A DNA stretch of 64,000 nt from Dryas octopetala (taxonomy: Eukaryota; Streptophyta; Magnoliopsida; Rosales; Rosaceae): NCBI GenBank assembly GCA_963921425.1, contig OY992834.1, positions 26,611,923 through 26,675,922 of the forward strand, given 5' to 3'. Each line of letters opens with the position of its first letter. The stretch's first letter is position 1. The position numbers were made by a program, and so were the translations under genes. The notes beneath the pieces were generated by a model. That model did no database searches. It had not been told where the DNA came from and saw nothing but the letters and a program-made list of their open reading frames with translations. This document shows positions 10,062-22,140 of the stretch, in pieces.

Positions 10062-11260
10062 CGGGGGTATATTCAATATGCATGGAGTTTGATGGATTTT
10101 AATGGAAATTAAAAATCTAGGTGTATTCAATCTAGACTTTTGAAGAGTCTATAAAAATTTAGTAGTATTCAATCTAGACTTTTAAAGAATCTATAAAAAT
10201 TTAGTGGTATTCAATTTAGACTTTTATAAAGTCTACAAAAGTCATGTGGTATTCAAAAAGTCATCGATTTTTAAAGACTTTATTAAATGATGGAGTTTCA
10301 TGGACTTTACAGTATAAAATACAAATAGAAAAGTCCATCAATTCTCCAGCCTTCTCCCTAGAGATTTATATAAATTTCCAAATTTAACATTTTTTTTAAA
10401 GACGGTAGTTATAACAAAGACGTCTAGCAAAACCTTTGCTTGTAAAATTTCTTTGTGTAAACTCCTATATGGATTCTATACCTTGTCCATCATCTTCAAT
10501 TTTGAGAAAGCTCTTTTGAATGCTCGCCCATCAAGTCTGGACGTGCCAATAGCTAGTCTTCCAAGTGCATATATGCCTATATGAGAATTATTTCAATTTT
10601 ATGGTCTAATTCAATGACCCAATCCTCAATCACTTGTTTATATATATATATATGGGTTTTATTGTGTTTCTTTTGCAAGAAAAAGAATGAGTGAAAAATG
10701 AAAAGCAAACAACCCATATGAGAATATTGAGGCAATGAGCCAATGAGCCAATGAGTTTCAGTTTTTCTGCTAAAATGCAACTCTCTATATACAATATTTA
10801 TGATCCTCTGTTTGTTTTATGAACAACATTTATGGAAGAACTTTCAAAATGATTCACAGTACATATGCAATAAGGTACTAGAGATGACTAAGTTCATTCT
10901 AAAAGGAGAGGTTAAGAGCCAAAAGTTTAGAGCTCCTTGGCAGTGAGAAGTTGACAGTTTTGGTTTGATTGCAATGATAAATTAATTAATAAATAATATG
11001 GAGGACAAAAAAATTAAAAAAATATTGGATAAATCCTAAAATAAATAATATAAAACTCTATCAAAGTTGTTAGGAATCTATAAAAATCCATCAAAGTCTA
11101 TGAGAAAAGTTATTCAAACATTTTTAAATTTTTAAACAGAATTCTAGCAAAGCCTATGTAGAGTTTATAAAAGTCATTAAAAATCCATCAACTCCACCAA
11201 AGTCAATGACTTTTAAAAACTCTACAAAAGTCTATTCAAATCTTAATTGAATACACCCCC
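10062..11260. mobile_element. 1.2-kb MITE inserted in the decayed Tat ORF
   Basis: The left end GGGGGTATATTCAATATG and the reverse complement of the right end GGGGGTGTATTCAATTAAG form terminal inverted repeats. Phrases such as AAAAGTC, TCTACAAAAGTC and TCCATCAA recur in opposite orientations through both sub-terminal zones. CTA lies on both sides (10059-10061 and 11261-11263), compatible with a 3-bp target duplication as in PIF/Harbinger elements. No transposase is present. It interrupts a coding frame, which gives a clean view of the empty site. Confidence 0.7.
10121..10250. repeat. 42-bp tandem units near the MITE end
   Basis: The phrase GTATTCAATCTAGACTTTT restarts at about 10123, 10165 and 10207, and degenerately at 10249, a period of 42 bp. 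Such sub-terminal repeats can be transposase-binding arrays, but here that is only an inference. Confidence 0.75.
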
Positions 11261-12334
11261 CTAAGTGAAGAATTTCCCTATCAAACATATGTTCCTATGT
11301 CAAACATTCCTTCCCCCTCGAGATCCCAAACTCCTCAAACTCTACTACCCTTGAGTATTGTTCGTCCGAAATGGATCCCTGACTTTAAGAAGAATGATGG
11401 GGTGCACGTTTTGGTGGTTGATTCCAGTGAATCAAAGGCAATAGCGCTGGCCATGATGCAGGGTTCCATCCTCCCTAAGGATTAGAAAGAAGGGATGACA
11501 CTTACTGATTCCCAAATTAGTTTCTGGAAGGCATATGTCCTTTACAAGGTAATTTTTCTTTTACGAACTACATATATATATATATTTTTTTTAATCTTCG
11601 TTATGGTTGTTCTCTAGTTGAATAAACTTTCCATGCTTCAAGATGGTTGTGCGACCTATGTTAGATGCGAACTGGCGGCTGCAACAACCAAAAGGGAGGC
11701 TTTTGAGAAGAATTTAGCGAAAATTCAGTTCGAGTTGGAGGCTGCAAAGAAGAAACTTGAAGATTTTCAAGTTAAACTAAAGCTTGATGAGGAAGATCGT
11801 GCTCTGCATGCTCAAGACTTCGCCAATCAGCGAGGTGAATCGGAGAGACTTCATGAGCAAGTTCAAAAGCTCACCCACGATCTCGATTACTAGAAATCTG
11901 AGAGAGAACAGGAATGAGAATCTTCTCAGGAAGCCATATGAACCGATCGTGCTAACTTCTTCTGGTTTGGCTTCGTTCAAGTCGGGAAAACCAAAGCTCA
12001 GAGAGTGGTGAAGAGTCCTGAAAAGATGGACATCCTGCAGATTGTTACTGCTGATTATCCATTCCTTTGAGGAATGCTTCCTGAGGATCTACCACCAACC
12101 TCATCAGGTTCTTCGGGTGGCGAAAAAGAGAACGCTGAAGAAGTTGCAGATTCCCGAGCTCTAGTGGTGGTTGATAGTGAAGCTGTTAAGGATTCCTTGG
12201 TTGATCTTGTTGCAACAGAAAACCCTTCATCTTTCAAGGAGCCTTGGGTGCATTTGGATGTTGTATTTGGTCTCATAACCCATGCTGAAGCTGAAATTGA
12301 ATCCGTGCTTAACGACACAAATGCTGCTTCTTAG

Positions 12335-12675
12335 AACTCAGTTATTTTTCCTTTGTTTTTGTAATTTTAAATTTCCTCGAACTACTTTTCATTCCTCAAA
12401 TTTTTTTTATTAATGCCCCTTACTCATTCTCTACATATGTTTGAATAGATTTCTGATTTTTTAATATTCAGACTTGATATTTAACATAATAGAAATTGAA
12501 CAGCCTGGTGTTGTTTCTTGAATACTTAGGCTAGATGCTTTACTGATCTTTATAAATTAATCAAATTTGTTACTCTGTCTACAGATTTCGGAGGTGTTGG
12601 ATAAGATGCTGATTTAGTTCGGTCTATGTAGTTATCTTACTCTATAAAGCCCCTTATCTATGAAAATAATAATAA
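12335..12675. other. Spacer before the MULE
   Basis: AT-rich DNA with no recognised gene. It ends in an (AAT)n microsatellite at about 12664-12684 that served as the MULE insertion site. Confidence 0.5.
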
Positions 12676-12684
12676 TAATAATAA

Positions 12685-12858
12685 GGGTTAAATACATTTT
12701 TGGTCCACGAACTTTGAGAGATTTCTCAATTTGGTCCACAAATTTCAAAATGTGACAAAAATGCCCACGAATTATCCAACTTTTGTCAATTGAGGCTAAC
12801 GGAAATGGCCATGTGCGAAACATGTGACCACATCCCCAAGGGTGGTTTCGTCCATTCA
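12685..12858 (+). repeat. Left terminal inverted repeat of the MULE
   Basis: Matches the reverse complement of 22141-22341 with few mismatches through landmarks TGTGACAAAAATGCCCA, TTATCCAACTTTTGTCAATT, and ATGTGCGAAACATGTGACC. The right copy has about 26 extra bases containing a small GTTAGCTTCCATC palindrome-like insert. Confidence 0.9.
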
Positions 12859-13100
12859 CTTCGTGCTTCCACCTAATCCCCAGTGTCCTTCCACTTCCCT
12901 CCACTCCCTGCCAATTTTTCCGCCATTGTACATTCATTTTCCCAAAAAAACATCTAATCTTATGGTATTTATGTCACGAGGTAAAGATGTTATTAAGGCT
13001 TGGGTTCTAAACAAAATAAAGCATTTAGCATTTAAGAAACATTTGGGTTTTTGGATTTTAGAGTTGGGTTGTGTGAGAGAAATCTGAAACAAGGAAGAAG

Positions 13101-13474
13101 ATGAATCCAGTTTTTTGTCATTGTTCAAGGCTGGCCCATCAAAAGGTAGCATAGATTGATGCTAATCCAGGGAGAAGGTTCTTCACATGTGCAAGATATC
13201 AGGTGAGTTTTATTTTGGTTTTAATGAGAGATCAGTGAGGGTCTCATACCTGGTTTTTTATTTCACTAGATTTCTTCGTGTAGCAAAGCCATGGTGGTTG
13301 TGGGACGTTGATCCACCCATTTGTGAGCGATCCAAACAAGTGATCCCAGTGCTGTTGAGACGTATTGGGCAACTCAAATCCAACAAGGGTAGAGCAAGAG
13401 AAAAGATTTTGTGGTTATTGTTGGTTTTATCTTGGTTGGTGATACTGGTGATGTGGAATGGAAAATGCAAATAG
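13101..13474 (+). pseudogene. GRF-type zinc-finger ORF carried by the MULE
   Basis: Exon 1 (13101-13202) encodes MNPVFCHCSRLAHQKVA, a TAG at 13152, then IDANPGRRFFTCARYQ. The CxC start and the NPGRRFFTC core are hallmarks of GRF zinc fingers. It ends at the donor GTGAGT. An acceptor after CAAAG at 13288 restores phase to PWWLWDVDPPICERSKQVIP, matching the usual W-x-DPP continuation, then a short basic/Leu helix and a hydrophobic C-terminal segment (ILWLLLVLSWLVILVMW). GRF proteins often accompany plant MULEs, probably as nucleic-acid-binding factors. It is divergent from the transposase on the other strand, and the premature stop makes it a pseudogene. Confidence 0.6.
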
Positions 13475-13684
13475 TCATATGGACAGCTGATGTAGGCTGT
13501 GTGGTGGCCAATTTCTAGTGTGATGTAATGCTAGTTTTAGTAATGCCTAGGTATTTCTATTTTGTATGTTATGTAATGTATGAGTGTAGGTGGAGTAATC
13601 TATTTTGGCTTGTGAGGTTGGAATATGTAATGACTGCTCTTTCAAATGAATATGTACGTATTGACTATTTTGAGCTAATGAATT

Positions 13685-16600
13685 TAGGGGTGGACAATAA
13701 CCGTTCCAACCTGACCACATTGGGTTGGATTGGGTTGGTTTTTAACACACTTTTTGGGGGTGTCGGTGCTCAACCCGACCTCTAATGGGTTGGCCTGCGA
13801 GTTACAACTTCAAATAACCGTTCCAAACCCACCCGACCCGACCTCCTATACTTACACAGCAAAAATAATACATTTTTGCTCTAAATGAATTAAAGTAAGC
13901 AGAATCAAACACAAGACCAAGAAGAAGCCACAGCCACTCAAGGAGCCCAAACCCATCACACCAAGAGCTTCTTGTGCTCATTACTTTACACAATGAACTA
14001 TATATATATATATATTAAAACCTAATAAGAATTATAAGATTAATCAATTTACCTTATGAAAATTCACTAAATATTATTTTCTACCTTATTCTTTACACCT
14101 AACTACCTAAGTCCTAACGGCTAACACCATTTAATTAATTATTTTTTCACCTAAAAACAATTAAATATTCCATTAGAAATTTAGAAGTGTTTGTCACCTA
14201 ACATAACTCTTTTGATTAGAATATAAAAGGAAATCACATTTATTTGACAACAATGATATGAAAACTCTTTTCACCCATCATTTATTATTTAGGTTATTAT
14301 TTGATATAAAAACCCTAAACCCTATTTGATACTATTTGATATAGGTAATAGGTATAATACTAATTGATATCAATGCAATTATAAATTTATAATACTATTT
14401 GATATATGTAATAAGTATAGTACTATTTGATATAGGTAATAAGTATAATATTATTTGATATGAAATGCAAATGCAATTATACATTTCAAATAATTCAATG
14501 ATGTATAATACTATTTGATAGGTAATTAGGTATTTGATACTATTTGATATGAAATGCAAATGCAATGATGTAAATTGTATAATACTATAATGTTATTTTT
14601 AACTAATAACATTTGGGTCCAAACATGTATTGGTGTATATCAATTATCAATATACACACAAAATGTACATGCTATTATGCTAATATGCTATATATAATTA
14701 TATATTAGAAAATCTTGCTTATGAGTCATGATTATATTAGTAAATTCATATGATATAATGATATAAGCAAATTCAAATGATATAATGATATATGCATATA
14801 TATTAAATTATTAATGATATTTAAATGTTTGCAATTACATGTAACCTAAAGTTATATACCCTAAACCCTAAACTCTATACCCTAAACCCTAACATGTTAT
14901 TGGATGTTTTTCAGGCTCAGTGGCTTACCATGTACCCTACCCCATCAAATCCGAACTCCAAAATTCCAAATCGGGTTAGCCTCTTTAGGGTTTCTCTTTT
15001 ATTTTTCAATCTCATTTCTCAAGCCGCCACTCTTATTCTTCGAGTTCTTTCTGTCTCCATCGCTACCCTCTCTCTCTCTCTCCGTCGCTACCCTCAGCTT
15101 GCATCTGCTCAGTGCTCGCCTCTGATGTGCTCGCCTTTGCTCCTCTGCTCGCCTCAGATTCTCAGGCCCTCTGCTCTCTCCGTTGCGACTCTCTGCTTGT
15201 TAAGAAATGCTTGATTGATTGGGGTATAGATAAGGTGTTTACTATCACTGTTGATAATGCATCATCAAATGATGTGGCTATTAACTATTTGAAGCGTAGG
15301 CTTAATTCTTGGGGGAAAAGTGTGCTAGCTGGGGAGTTTTTGCATCTTAGGTGTTGTGCCCACATCATTAACTTGATTGTGGTTGAGGGGTTGAAGGAAC
15401 TACATGACTCAATTGCTTGTATTCGCAATTATGTGAGATATGTTAGGTCCTCCCCCGCGAGATTGGAAAAATTTAAAGAAGCGATTGAGCATTCAAAGAT
15501 TGAGTACAAAGGGCTTGTGGTCTTAGATGTGCCTACAAGGTGGAATTCCACCTATTTAATGTTGGAGGCTACCATTAAATTTCGAAATGCATTTGAGTGG
15601 TTGGAAGACGATGACAATGCTTATGTGAGCTATTTTGAGGAAAATGAGCGTGGGAGAAAAAGGGCAAGGCCCCCACAAGGGGCTGATTGGGATAATTTTG
15701 TTGTGTTTGTTAAGTTTTTAGAATTTTTCTATGATTGTACCAAGAAATTTAGTGGCACATTATGTGTGACATCCAACTGGCCCGTTACTGAGTTGTGTTC
15801 AATTCAATCTGAATTGAATACATTGAGTACAAGTGGAGATCCTCTTTTGAGTAGGATGGCAGCCAACATGATCGAAGAAGAAATTTGACATGTATTGGGG
15901 GTCAGTTGAGAGTGCGAACAAGATTCTAGTTATTGCAACGGTTCTAGATCCAAGATATAAACTTGATTATGTGAATTACAACATTTCTGATTTATATGGT
16001 GTTGATGTGGCTGAGGAGTTGACAATTAGCATTAAGAATCTCTTTTTTAGGATGTGGGAACTTTATAACTCTCAAGTAGGATCAAGTGTTGAAAAATCTT
16101 CACAATCTGTTGGGTCATCTTTTAATATGATGCGTGCAAATGATCCAAGACCAGCTGGCCTCTTGATTAAGAGGCTTGCAAGATTCTCACAAATGAGAAA
16201 GGAGAAGGATGTTGTTGAGATTAAGAATGAGGTGGACAGGTACTTGTGTAATCCTGCTGAAAATGTGGAAGATGATAAGTTTGATGTGTTGGTTTGGTGG
16301 AAGGCTAATAGGACTAAATATCCTGGTTTAGCAAATATGGCAAAGGATGTGTTTGCTATCCAGGCTTTCTTAGTGGCTTTCGAGTCCACGTTTAGTACCG
16401 AAAGGCGTGCTGTGGATACTTATATGAGTGCCTTGGACCCTAAAACAGTGGAGGCCCTTGTATGTTGCCAAAATTGGCTTAGTGCAAATGCATTAACCTT
16501 GTATACAGCCCCCTTATTTGATGGCTTACTCTTCTTTGAGACTTTGCATGGAGGGACACAATCAACACAGGCAAGTATACATGTTAGTTGTTATGATTCA

Positions 16601-17360
16601 TGAATTTGTTTTGTTGATTTTAGTGTGTTCATTATTTATTTTAAGTTCTCATGTTTATTTTTCTTTGTCCAAATATGCAGAAGTGACCTCTCAAGTTACA
16701 CAGTTGGGAAGCAATGTTCAGAATATGGAAGACGTTGATTAGAGGTATATATGACTTTGTTTTGGTGATGTGATTTTATGATTAGTTGTTGATATTGATG
16801 ATGGGAATTGTGAATTGTTTTGATCCAGGTTTTGCACCAATTGAAGTGACTAAAAAGGAATGAAGAATGAGGAAATGAGGATTAAGGAGTTGCTGAATGC
16901 TGACTGGCTGAGTTGCTACTTGCTGCCAATTGATGTTTTATTTAAGTTGGACTATTATTTATTTATGCTTAGACTGTTATTTATTTATGTTTTTTAAGTT
17001 CTAAGTTGAAATTAGACTATTTGGAAGTTGGAACTTAGACTATTTGGAATGTGGATTTGGATCATGGATGAAATTTTAAGTATGGATGAATTGTTTTTAT
17101 GAATGAATTTCAGGATGAACTTGTAATTGTTTTGACTTTTTGTCTTTTGGGCCTCAAATTTGTCCTTTTTTTTTGTTTATATGGGCCAAGCCCAACCCGT
17201 CTACCCGACCAAACCAACCCGATCACAGTTGGTTTGAATTGGTTTGGTTTCCATCCTTTGATTGGATTGATTTGGGTTGTGAAAATAGGAAACTATAGGG
17301 ATTGGTTTAGTTTGCAGTTTAGGCCTAAACCCGACCCAAACCGACCCGTGTTCACTCCTA
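13685..17360 (+). mobile_element. 3.7-kb hAT element nested in the MULE
   Basis: Terminal repeats TAGGGGTGGACAAT and the reverse complement of GTGTTCACTCCTA, flanked by the exact 8-bp duplication AATGAATT (13677-13684, 17361-17368), the hAT signature. Sub-terminal zones are rich in CCCGACC/GGTTGG motifs in opposite orientation at the two ends. The interior holds the C-terminal half of a hAT transposase. The region 13850-15180 is AT-rich with repeated ACTATTTGATA phrases and lacks the BED finger half, so an internal deletion or replacement has occurred. Confidence 0.88.
15190..16560 (+). pseudogene. hAT transposase, C-terminal half only
   Basis: The frame starts being recognisable at KKCLIDWGIDKVFTITVDNA, the RNase H-like catalytic core of zf-BED/RICESLEEPER-type hATs. 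It continues with LRCCAHIINLIV and VPTRWNSTYLML. A frameshift at 15885-15890 is needed to pass from ...MIEEEI to the DMYWGSVESANKI segment. The hAT dimerisation region follows, with ESTFSTERRAVDTYMSALDP and KTVEALVCCQNWL. The N-terminal BED finger and the first part of the core are absent. The usual dimerisation core is also altered (AFLVAFEST). Non-functional. Confidence 0.85.
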
Positions 17361-17368
17361 AATGAATT

Positions 17369-17874
17369 CAATGGCTACAAGCACATTGTCTTATTGGACA
17401 AATTAGTGGAACGTAACCAAATTGACAATTGAAAATTTACATTTGTTTAAAGCAAGTGGGAGATTTGTTTAAAGAACAAAAAGATGTGGTTTGTTTAAAG
17501 TAAGTGGGGTGCGTTTGTGGGATAAAGAACAAACCCATCCTTGTCCTACATTAGAAATTGACAAAAATATTGGCTTACTAGACTATTATGGTACTATTTA
17601 ATTTCATATGAAAGAATGCACAATATTGCCAACATTTTTCCACAAAATATCATTCATACTGATTACAGGATTTTGCCAACAATTGCTACAAAATATACAT
17701 GAGTGAATTCTCACCAAAATGAACACTCCTCTTATACAAATAACTTTCATATCTCATCACATGGCCAAAATAACATTATAACTATACTAGGGTTATCTAA
17801 TTGTGCAATATTTTAACCCCCTTCCAAAATATGTCTTTTTTCAAAATAAGCCAAATTGATACACTACAAGTCCC
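17369..17874. other. MULE internal non-coding DNA
   Basis: AT-rich spacer between the nested hAT and the 3' end of the mudrA-like gene. No frame or repeat was recognised apart from three short GTTTAAAG phrases at 17450-17500. Confidence 0.5.
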
Positions 17875-20800
17875 CTAAATAACTAGATTTCCAGGTACAA
17901 GTTCCAAAATAAACACTCCAAGAGTTAATTCATCAGCTTGATGTCTCAAATTAAGTCTATTCCATGTATACGCCCCACCCAAGTCAATCTGAGAATTGGC
18001 ATTCTGTGATGGCATCCATTGAATACTTGACTGAGTATTGGTCTGCCCAGTAGGCTGAGATGAGACATTTCCAGTAGGCTGAGATGAGTGATTCATAGTG
18101 GTTTGTCTTAGCCTTCTAACCTATAGTCAAAGTGAGTTATGGCTTCAATTGATTGCATTGAATTTTACATACAAACACAAAAAGTTAAAGGCCTTTATCT
18201 GATTGCTTACAGGGCATTTTTTGGCTTGGCTCACATGTGTCTAGCTCCCTTGAGTGTTATGTGCTTGGCTGCTCCCCTGCATTGATTAATTAACTATAAT
18301 CAAAGTGTGCTTTGATGCTGTGATAGAATATAATAGCAAATAATTACTAAAAGCATACCTAAGTAGCCTTCTTTCTAGGTGGTGCCCTTCTTGATGTTCT
18401 AGCTTGTTCTCCACCAGAGGTTCCCTACATGAAACTAGGTGCATATAGTCAAATTAATTAACTAGTAAACAATTACAACCATCTATACCACATCCATCTT
18501 TGACAAGACCTGATGTTATGACCTTCTCCACCACACATGCTACACTTGATTTTAATATAAAGCCTCTTCAACTTTGTTGGATCATGCTCATAAGTTGCAG
18601 GTACCTCATCTGGCTCTTTGCATGTTTTTGTTCTTCTTTGGCCTCCCAGGTTGTTTGTGGTACACTGAGGGAGAAATTAGAGGATATCCTCTCTTAAACC
18701 ACTCTTGTTGATCCCTAATTGGATTGATATAAGGCTCATATGCCTTCAGATATGTGGACTTCTTGTAGTACTCATCAATATAGTCAAGTGGATCATGATC
18801 TTTCCAGAAAATTGTAGCAAGGGCATATAGACTTGGGATACCACTTAACTCTCATTTCCGGCAACTACACTCTTTTGCATTAAGATCCACTGTCAAGGTT
18901 GTACCATAGTAACAAGTTACTTGGAATTTCCCTTCCCCATTCCAATGAGCCAAGCACCAACCAGCATCCACTTTGTTCTTCTCCAGTATCTTATGAATTT
19001 TAAGCCCAATATCGTCATGCCACTTCTCCACAGCTTGCCTCCTAACTGCCATTCTGTTAACAACATACATCTTAATTCTTTCAAGCATTGTAAGGATTGG
19101 TTTGTCTCTTACTTGAATGATAGCTGCATTGAAGGATTTACATAGGTTGTTAAGCTGTTAAGCAATATTTCACATTTTGGGAAGGTATGAAAGTGAGACC
19201 TAGACCAGTTTGTTGGTGAAAACTTCTGCAACCAGTTATATGCTTCAACATTTGCCTCCTTGATTACATCTATTGCATTGGTGAATTTTCCCATTGTAGT
19301 TGCTCTAGCTGCATCCCAAAGCATAAATATTCTTCAATGTGAGACCTTAATGATTGACTTTAAAATTGTTATAGAAGTGGCGCAAATAGTGCCTATGGTT
19401 AGAGTGAGGTAGCTCAAGTTCAAGAGCAGGAACAAGGCCTTTTTGCTAATCAGTAATGAAGGTCCAACCATAGCTATTGTTGATCTCCATATCAACCTTC
19501 AAATGTTGCAAAAACCAACACCATGAGCTTTTGTTCTCAACCTCTACCATTACCCAAGCAATTGGATATAGTCCATTGTTGGCATCAATACCAACGGCTG
19601 CCAACAGTTGCCCTAGATGAGGGCCTTTGATGTGGCAACCATCTAGGCCAATCAAAGGCCTACATTCATTCCTAAACCCTTTCTTTTTTGCACCAAAGCA
19701 TATGTAGAGCCTTTTAAAGATGATCATATTTCTATTATTGTCTGCATCATTTTGCAGTACAATTGTGCTTTCACAGTTAGTCTTTTTTAGTTCTTCAGCA
19801 TAGTCCTAAAGACAAGCATATTGCTCCACATAGGTCCCTTCAACAACTTTGAGCGCCCTCCTCCTAGCTCTATACAGTGATGCCATTGAAATCTTAACAG
19901 AGTGATTTTGTTTAACAGTTTCCCCAAATGCATTCACATTCCAGTCTGGATTAGTTCTCAATACATTCAAGTATTTCTCTGAGATCCATTTTGCGGTTGC
20001 ATTTCTGTTCTTTACCATCCTTGAACATAGTGTTTGTCAACAAACTTTCTAACCTAAAATGTACCACTTTCATCTGCCATGTTTGCAATGATAGTCCAGG
20101 GACACTTTCCTTGACACTTTGTCATCATTCTCCTAGAATCATTTTTCACAATCTTAATTTGTCTGCCAATTTTGATTGTATATGCTCTCACTGCTTCCCT
20201 AAACAACTTCTTCGACTCATACCACTGTCCCAGTACAAACTTTGGATTTTTTAGATCTATCTTAAGATTGAAAACATGAAATTTTGTTAACTTTTTTTTG
20301 GGGTTCCCATTTCCATCATCTTCAGAATCACCATCCACACTTCTCAGCTCATCTTCAAATGCACACTCATCTGCAGACTCCACAATTTCTCAACCTCATG
20401 GTTTGTTTTCTTTGATGTGCCAACTTGAGTTTTGGTCCTCTTTGAAGTCCCAGCACCATCAGTTTTCTTAACTTGGCTAGGGCCTACATACTCACATTCG
20501 GGATTTATACATTCATCAAAATCCAAGTCATCATCAGTTTGCTCATACTCGGAATCCACAAAGTCAGGATCATCCTTTTCATTATCACCATCCTCAGCTG
20601 ACTCTACATAGTCCTCAATAAGCACCTCCTCTTGTCTCTTGTGTGCATGCATTGACTCATGCATTCGTGGAGAAAACTCTTCATCTTCATCAATAACAGG
20701 TTCTATAGTAGACAAATAAACATTTATCACTTTATTAATTGGCACACAGTTACACATATCGATCATACACCTGCAAGTCATTGGTGAGTGTCATCAAGCC

Positions 20801-20998
20801 TTCATCATCTATTGTACCTAGAAGTTTAAAACAAAACTCACAAGCCCCTATATATCCTTCAACCTTAGCCATGTCTGTCAAGTTTAACATGGACATAAAT
20901 TTCTTGTCACAATAGTCAAAGTATGTTATTGAGCCACCCACATATATCCTGTGCGACTCATTTGCACCTATATTGAAGAATCGTCCTCCATGGTGCAT
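17875..20998 (-). pseudogene. mudrA-like MULE transposase, multiply broken
   Basis: Minus-strand order. ATG 20998 begins an N-terminal MuDR-type domain (YVGGSITYFDYCDKKFMSML). An acidic linker spans 20700-20350. A FAR1/MuDR DNA-binding region follows (LGQWYESKKLFREAVRAYTI, KCQGKCPWTI). The MULE transposase core comes next: LIGLDGCHIKGPHLGQLLAA with the first catalytic Asp, then TFITD before a stop. A SWIM finger (CYYGTTLTVDLNAKECSCRK) follows, then EYYKKSTYLKAYEPYINPI and the Arg/Lys tail PGRPKKNK. A CCHC knuckle (CSMCGGEGHNIRSC) is near 18530, and a Gln/Ser-rich C-terminus ends at 17875. Breaks include a shift near 20380, stops at about 19806, 19446, 19330 and 18850, and a stop after the PGRPKKNK tail. 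The promoter should lie in 21000-22341, next to the right inverted repeat. Not active. Confidence 0.88.
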
Positions 20999-22140
20999 TT
21001 CAACAGTAAAGTGCCCATCATAATTATCTGCAAGTTAAGGAAAACATAAATACACATGAATGTCACTCCTAATATCCATTAGTTCATTTTGTAAAAGAAA
21101 TCATGTAATCAATAGATTTAACCATCAATACAATGATAATGCAGACTAATATGTATACCATAATTTGAATATGAATTTTGACATTAACCTATAGATTTTA
21201 CTGGTTGTCCTTCTTTTTTTAGTATGATGGTGGGCCTAAGCCCATAAATTAAATATAAACATGAACAATCCAAGCTCTACAAAACTGATGGATGTACATG
21301 ACTCTAGAAACCTGATGTAATTTCCAAATGAATAGATGAGGCCACTACCTCTTGAGTAGTTGTCATATGTTTTAGGCAGCATAAAAAAAGGTAGCATAAA
21401 GAAAGTGCTTTGTGTTATATTACATAAAAAATGCAGCATAAAGGTGCAAATGAGTGTTGACTCTTTCAATTAGTAGTCATATATTGCAAGGAATAGTGCT
21501 TTGTGTTATATATTGCAGGGAGTAGTGCTTTGTGTTAAGAAAATATATATGATCCAATATGCAATGGCAAAACAAAGAATTAAGATACCAACTCCAACCA
21601 TGGTAGTGACATGTGAAAATAAACTATTGAATTCAATGCATAGATCCATATAAATAATACCCACCAACCAATTGTATCAAAGCTGCCATAACTTATTGCA
21701 ATGCAACAAAAATAAAACCCTAAAATTCAATATTGGGGGACTACATGAAAAATCCATAATTATCCAGACATACTGGGACCACAAGTGAAAAAACAAAGGA
21801 AAAAGTATAGATCACAGTACTAAACAAGAGAATAAACTATAGATCTTGGATCAAACATTAACCATACAATGGTTGCAGGCTTATATCAGTCCTTCTTCGA
21901 AAATTCATCGTAGTTTTGTTGAAATTTCAGCCTCCAAGTGTCACAATAGCATCGATCTCACACCTTGAACTCACACCTTCTCACTTACCAAACATGAATT
22001 AATCTTAACTTTTCTCTGCAAGATTCCTCATGTTTTCTTTGAGAACCCTATACCTACTTTCTGCAAGATTCCATATGTTTTCTATCTTCAATACTTTATG
22101 CAGGGAGTGGAAGGACATAGGGAACTAGGCGGAAGGGGGT
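20999..22140 (-). other. 5' region of the MULE transposase
   Basis: Non-coding by eye. It lies between the transposase ATG and the right terminal repeat, where the promoter and any leader intron of such genes usually are. A local duplication (AGTGCTTTGTGTTATAT at about 21406 and 21500) is present. Confidence 0.5.

Larger units (their letters stand above)
8926..12334 (+). pseudogene. Decayed accessory ORF of a Tat/Gypsy element
   Basis: From ATG 8926 one frame continues past a TAA at 9070 into FHVILTLLGIHPFQLIPSCY, which resembles the plant 'putative gypsy-type transposon' domain (Transposase_28-like). Frameshifts follow near 9390 and 9600. A segment at 9663-9854 continues to KTRKRSDKPVDANVSKKSSS, then is cut by a MITE at 10062. 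After the MITE come VRPKWIPDFKKNDGVHVLVV, a donor AAG/GTAATT at 11548, and an acceptor TTCTCTAG at 11617. Then comes a coiled coil (NLAKIQFELEAAKKKLEDFQ), with a TAG at 11891 and more shifts, ending at a Ser/Glu-rich tail with TAG at 12334. The domain order and intron site match the antisense ORF of the intact Tat element at 60638-58240. No LTRs or pol were found here. Confidence 0.65.

Noticed and set aside
12055..12318. Minus-strand Ser/Thr-rich frame
   Set aside because: Shadow of the plus-strand acidic tail of the decayed Tat ORF.
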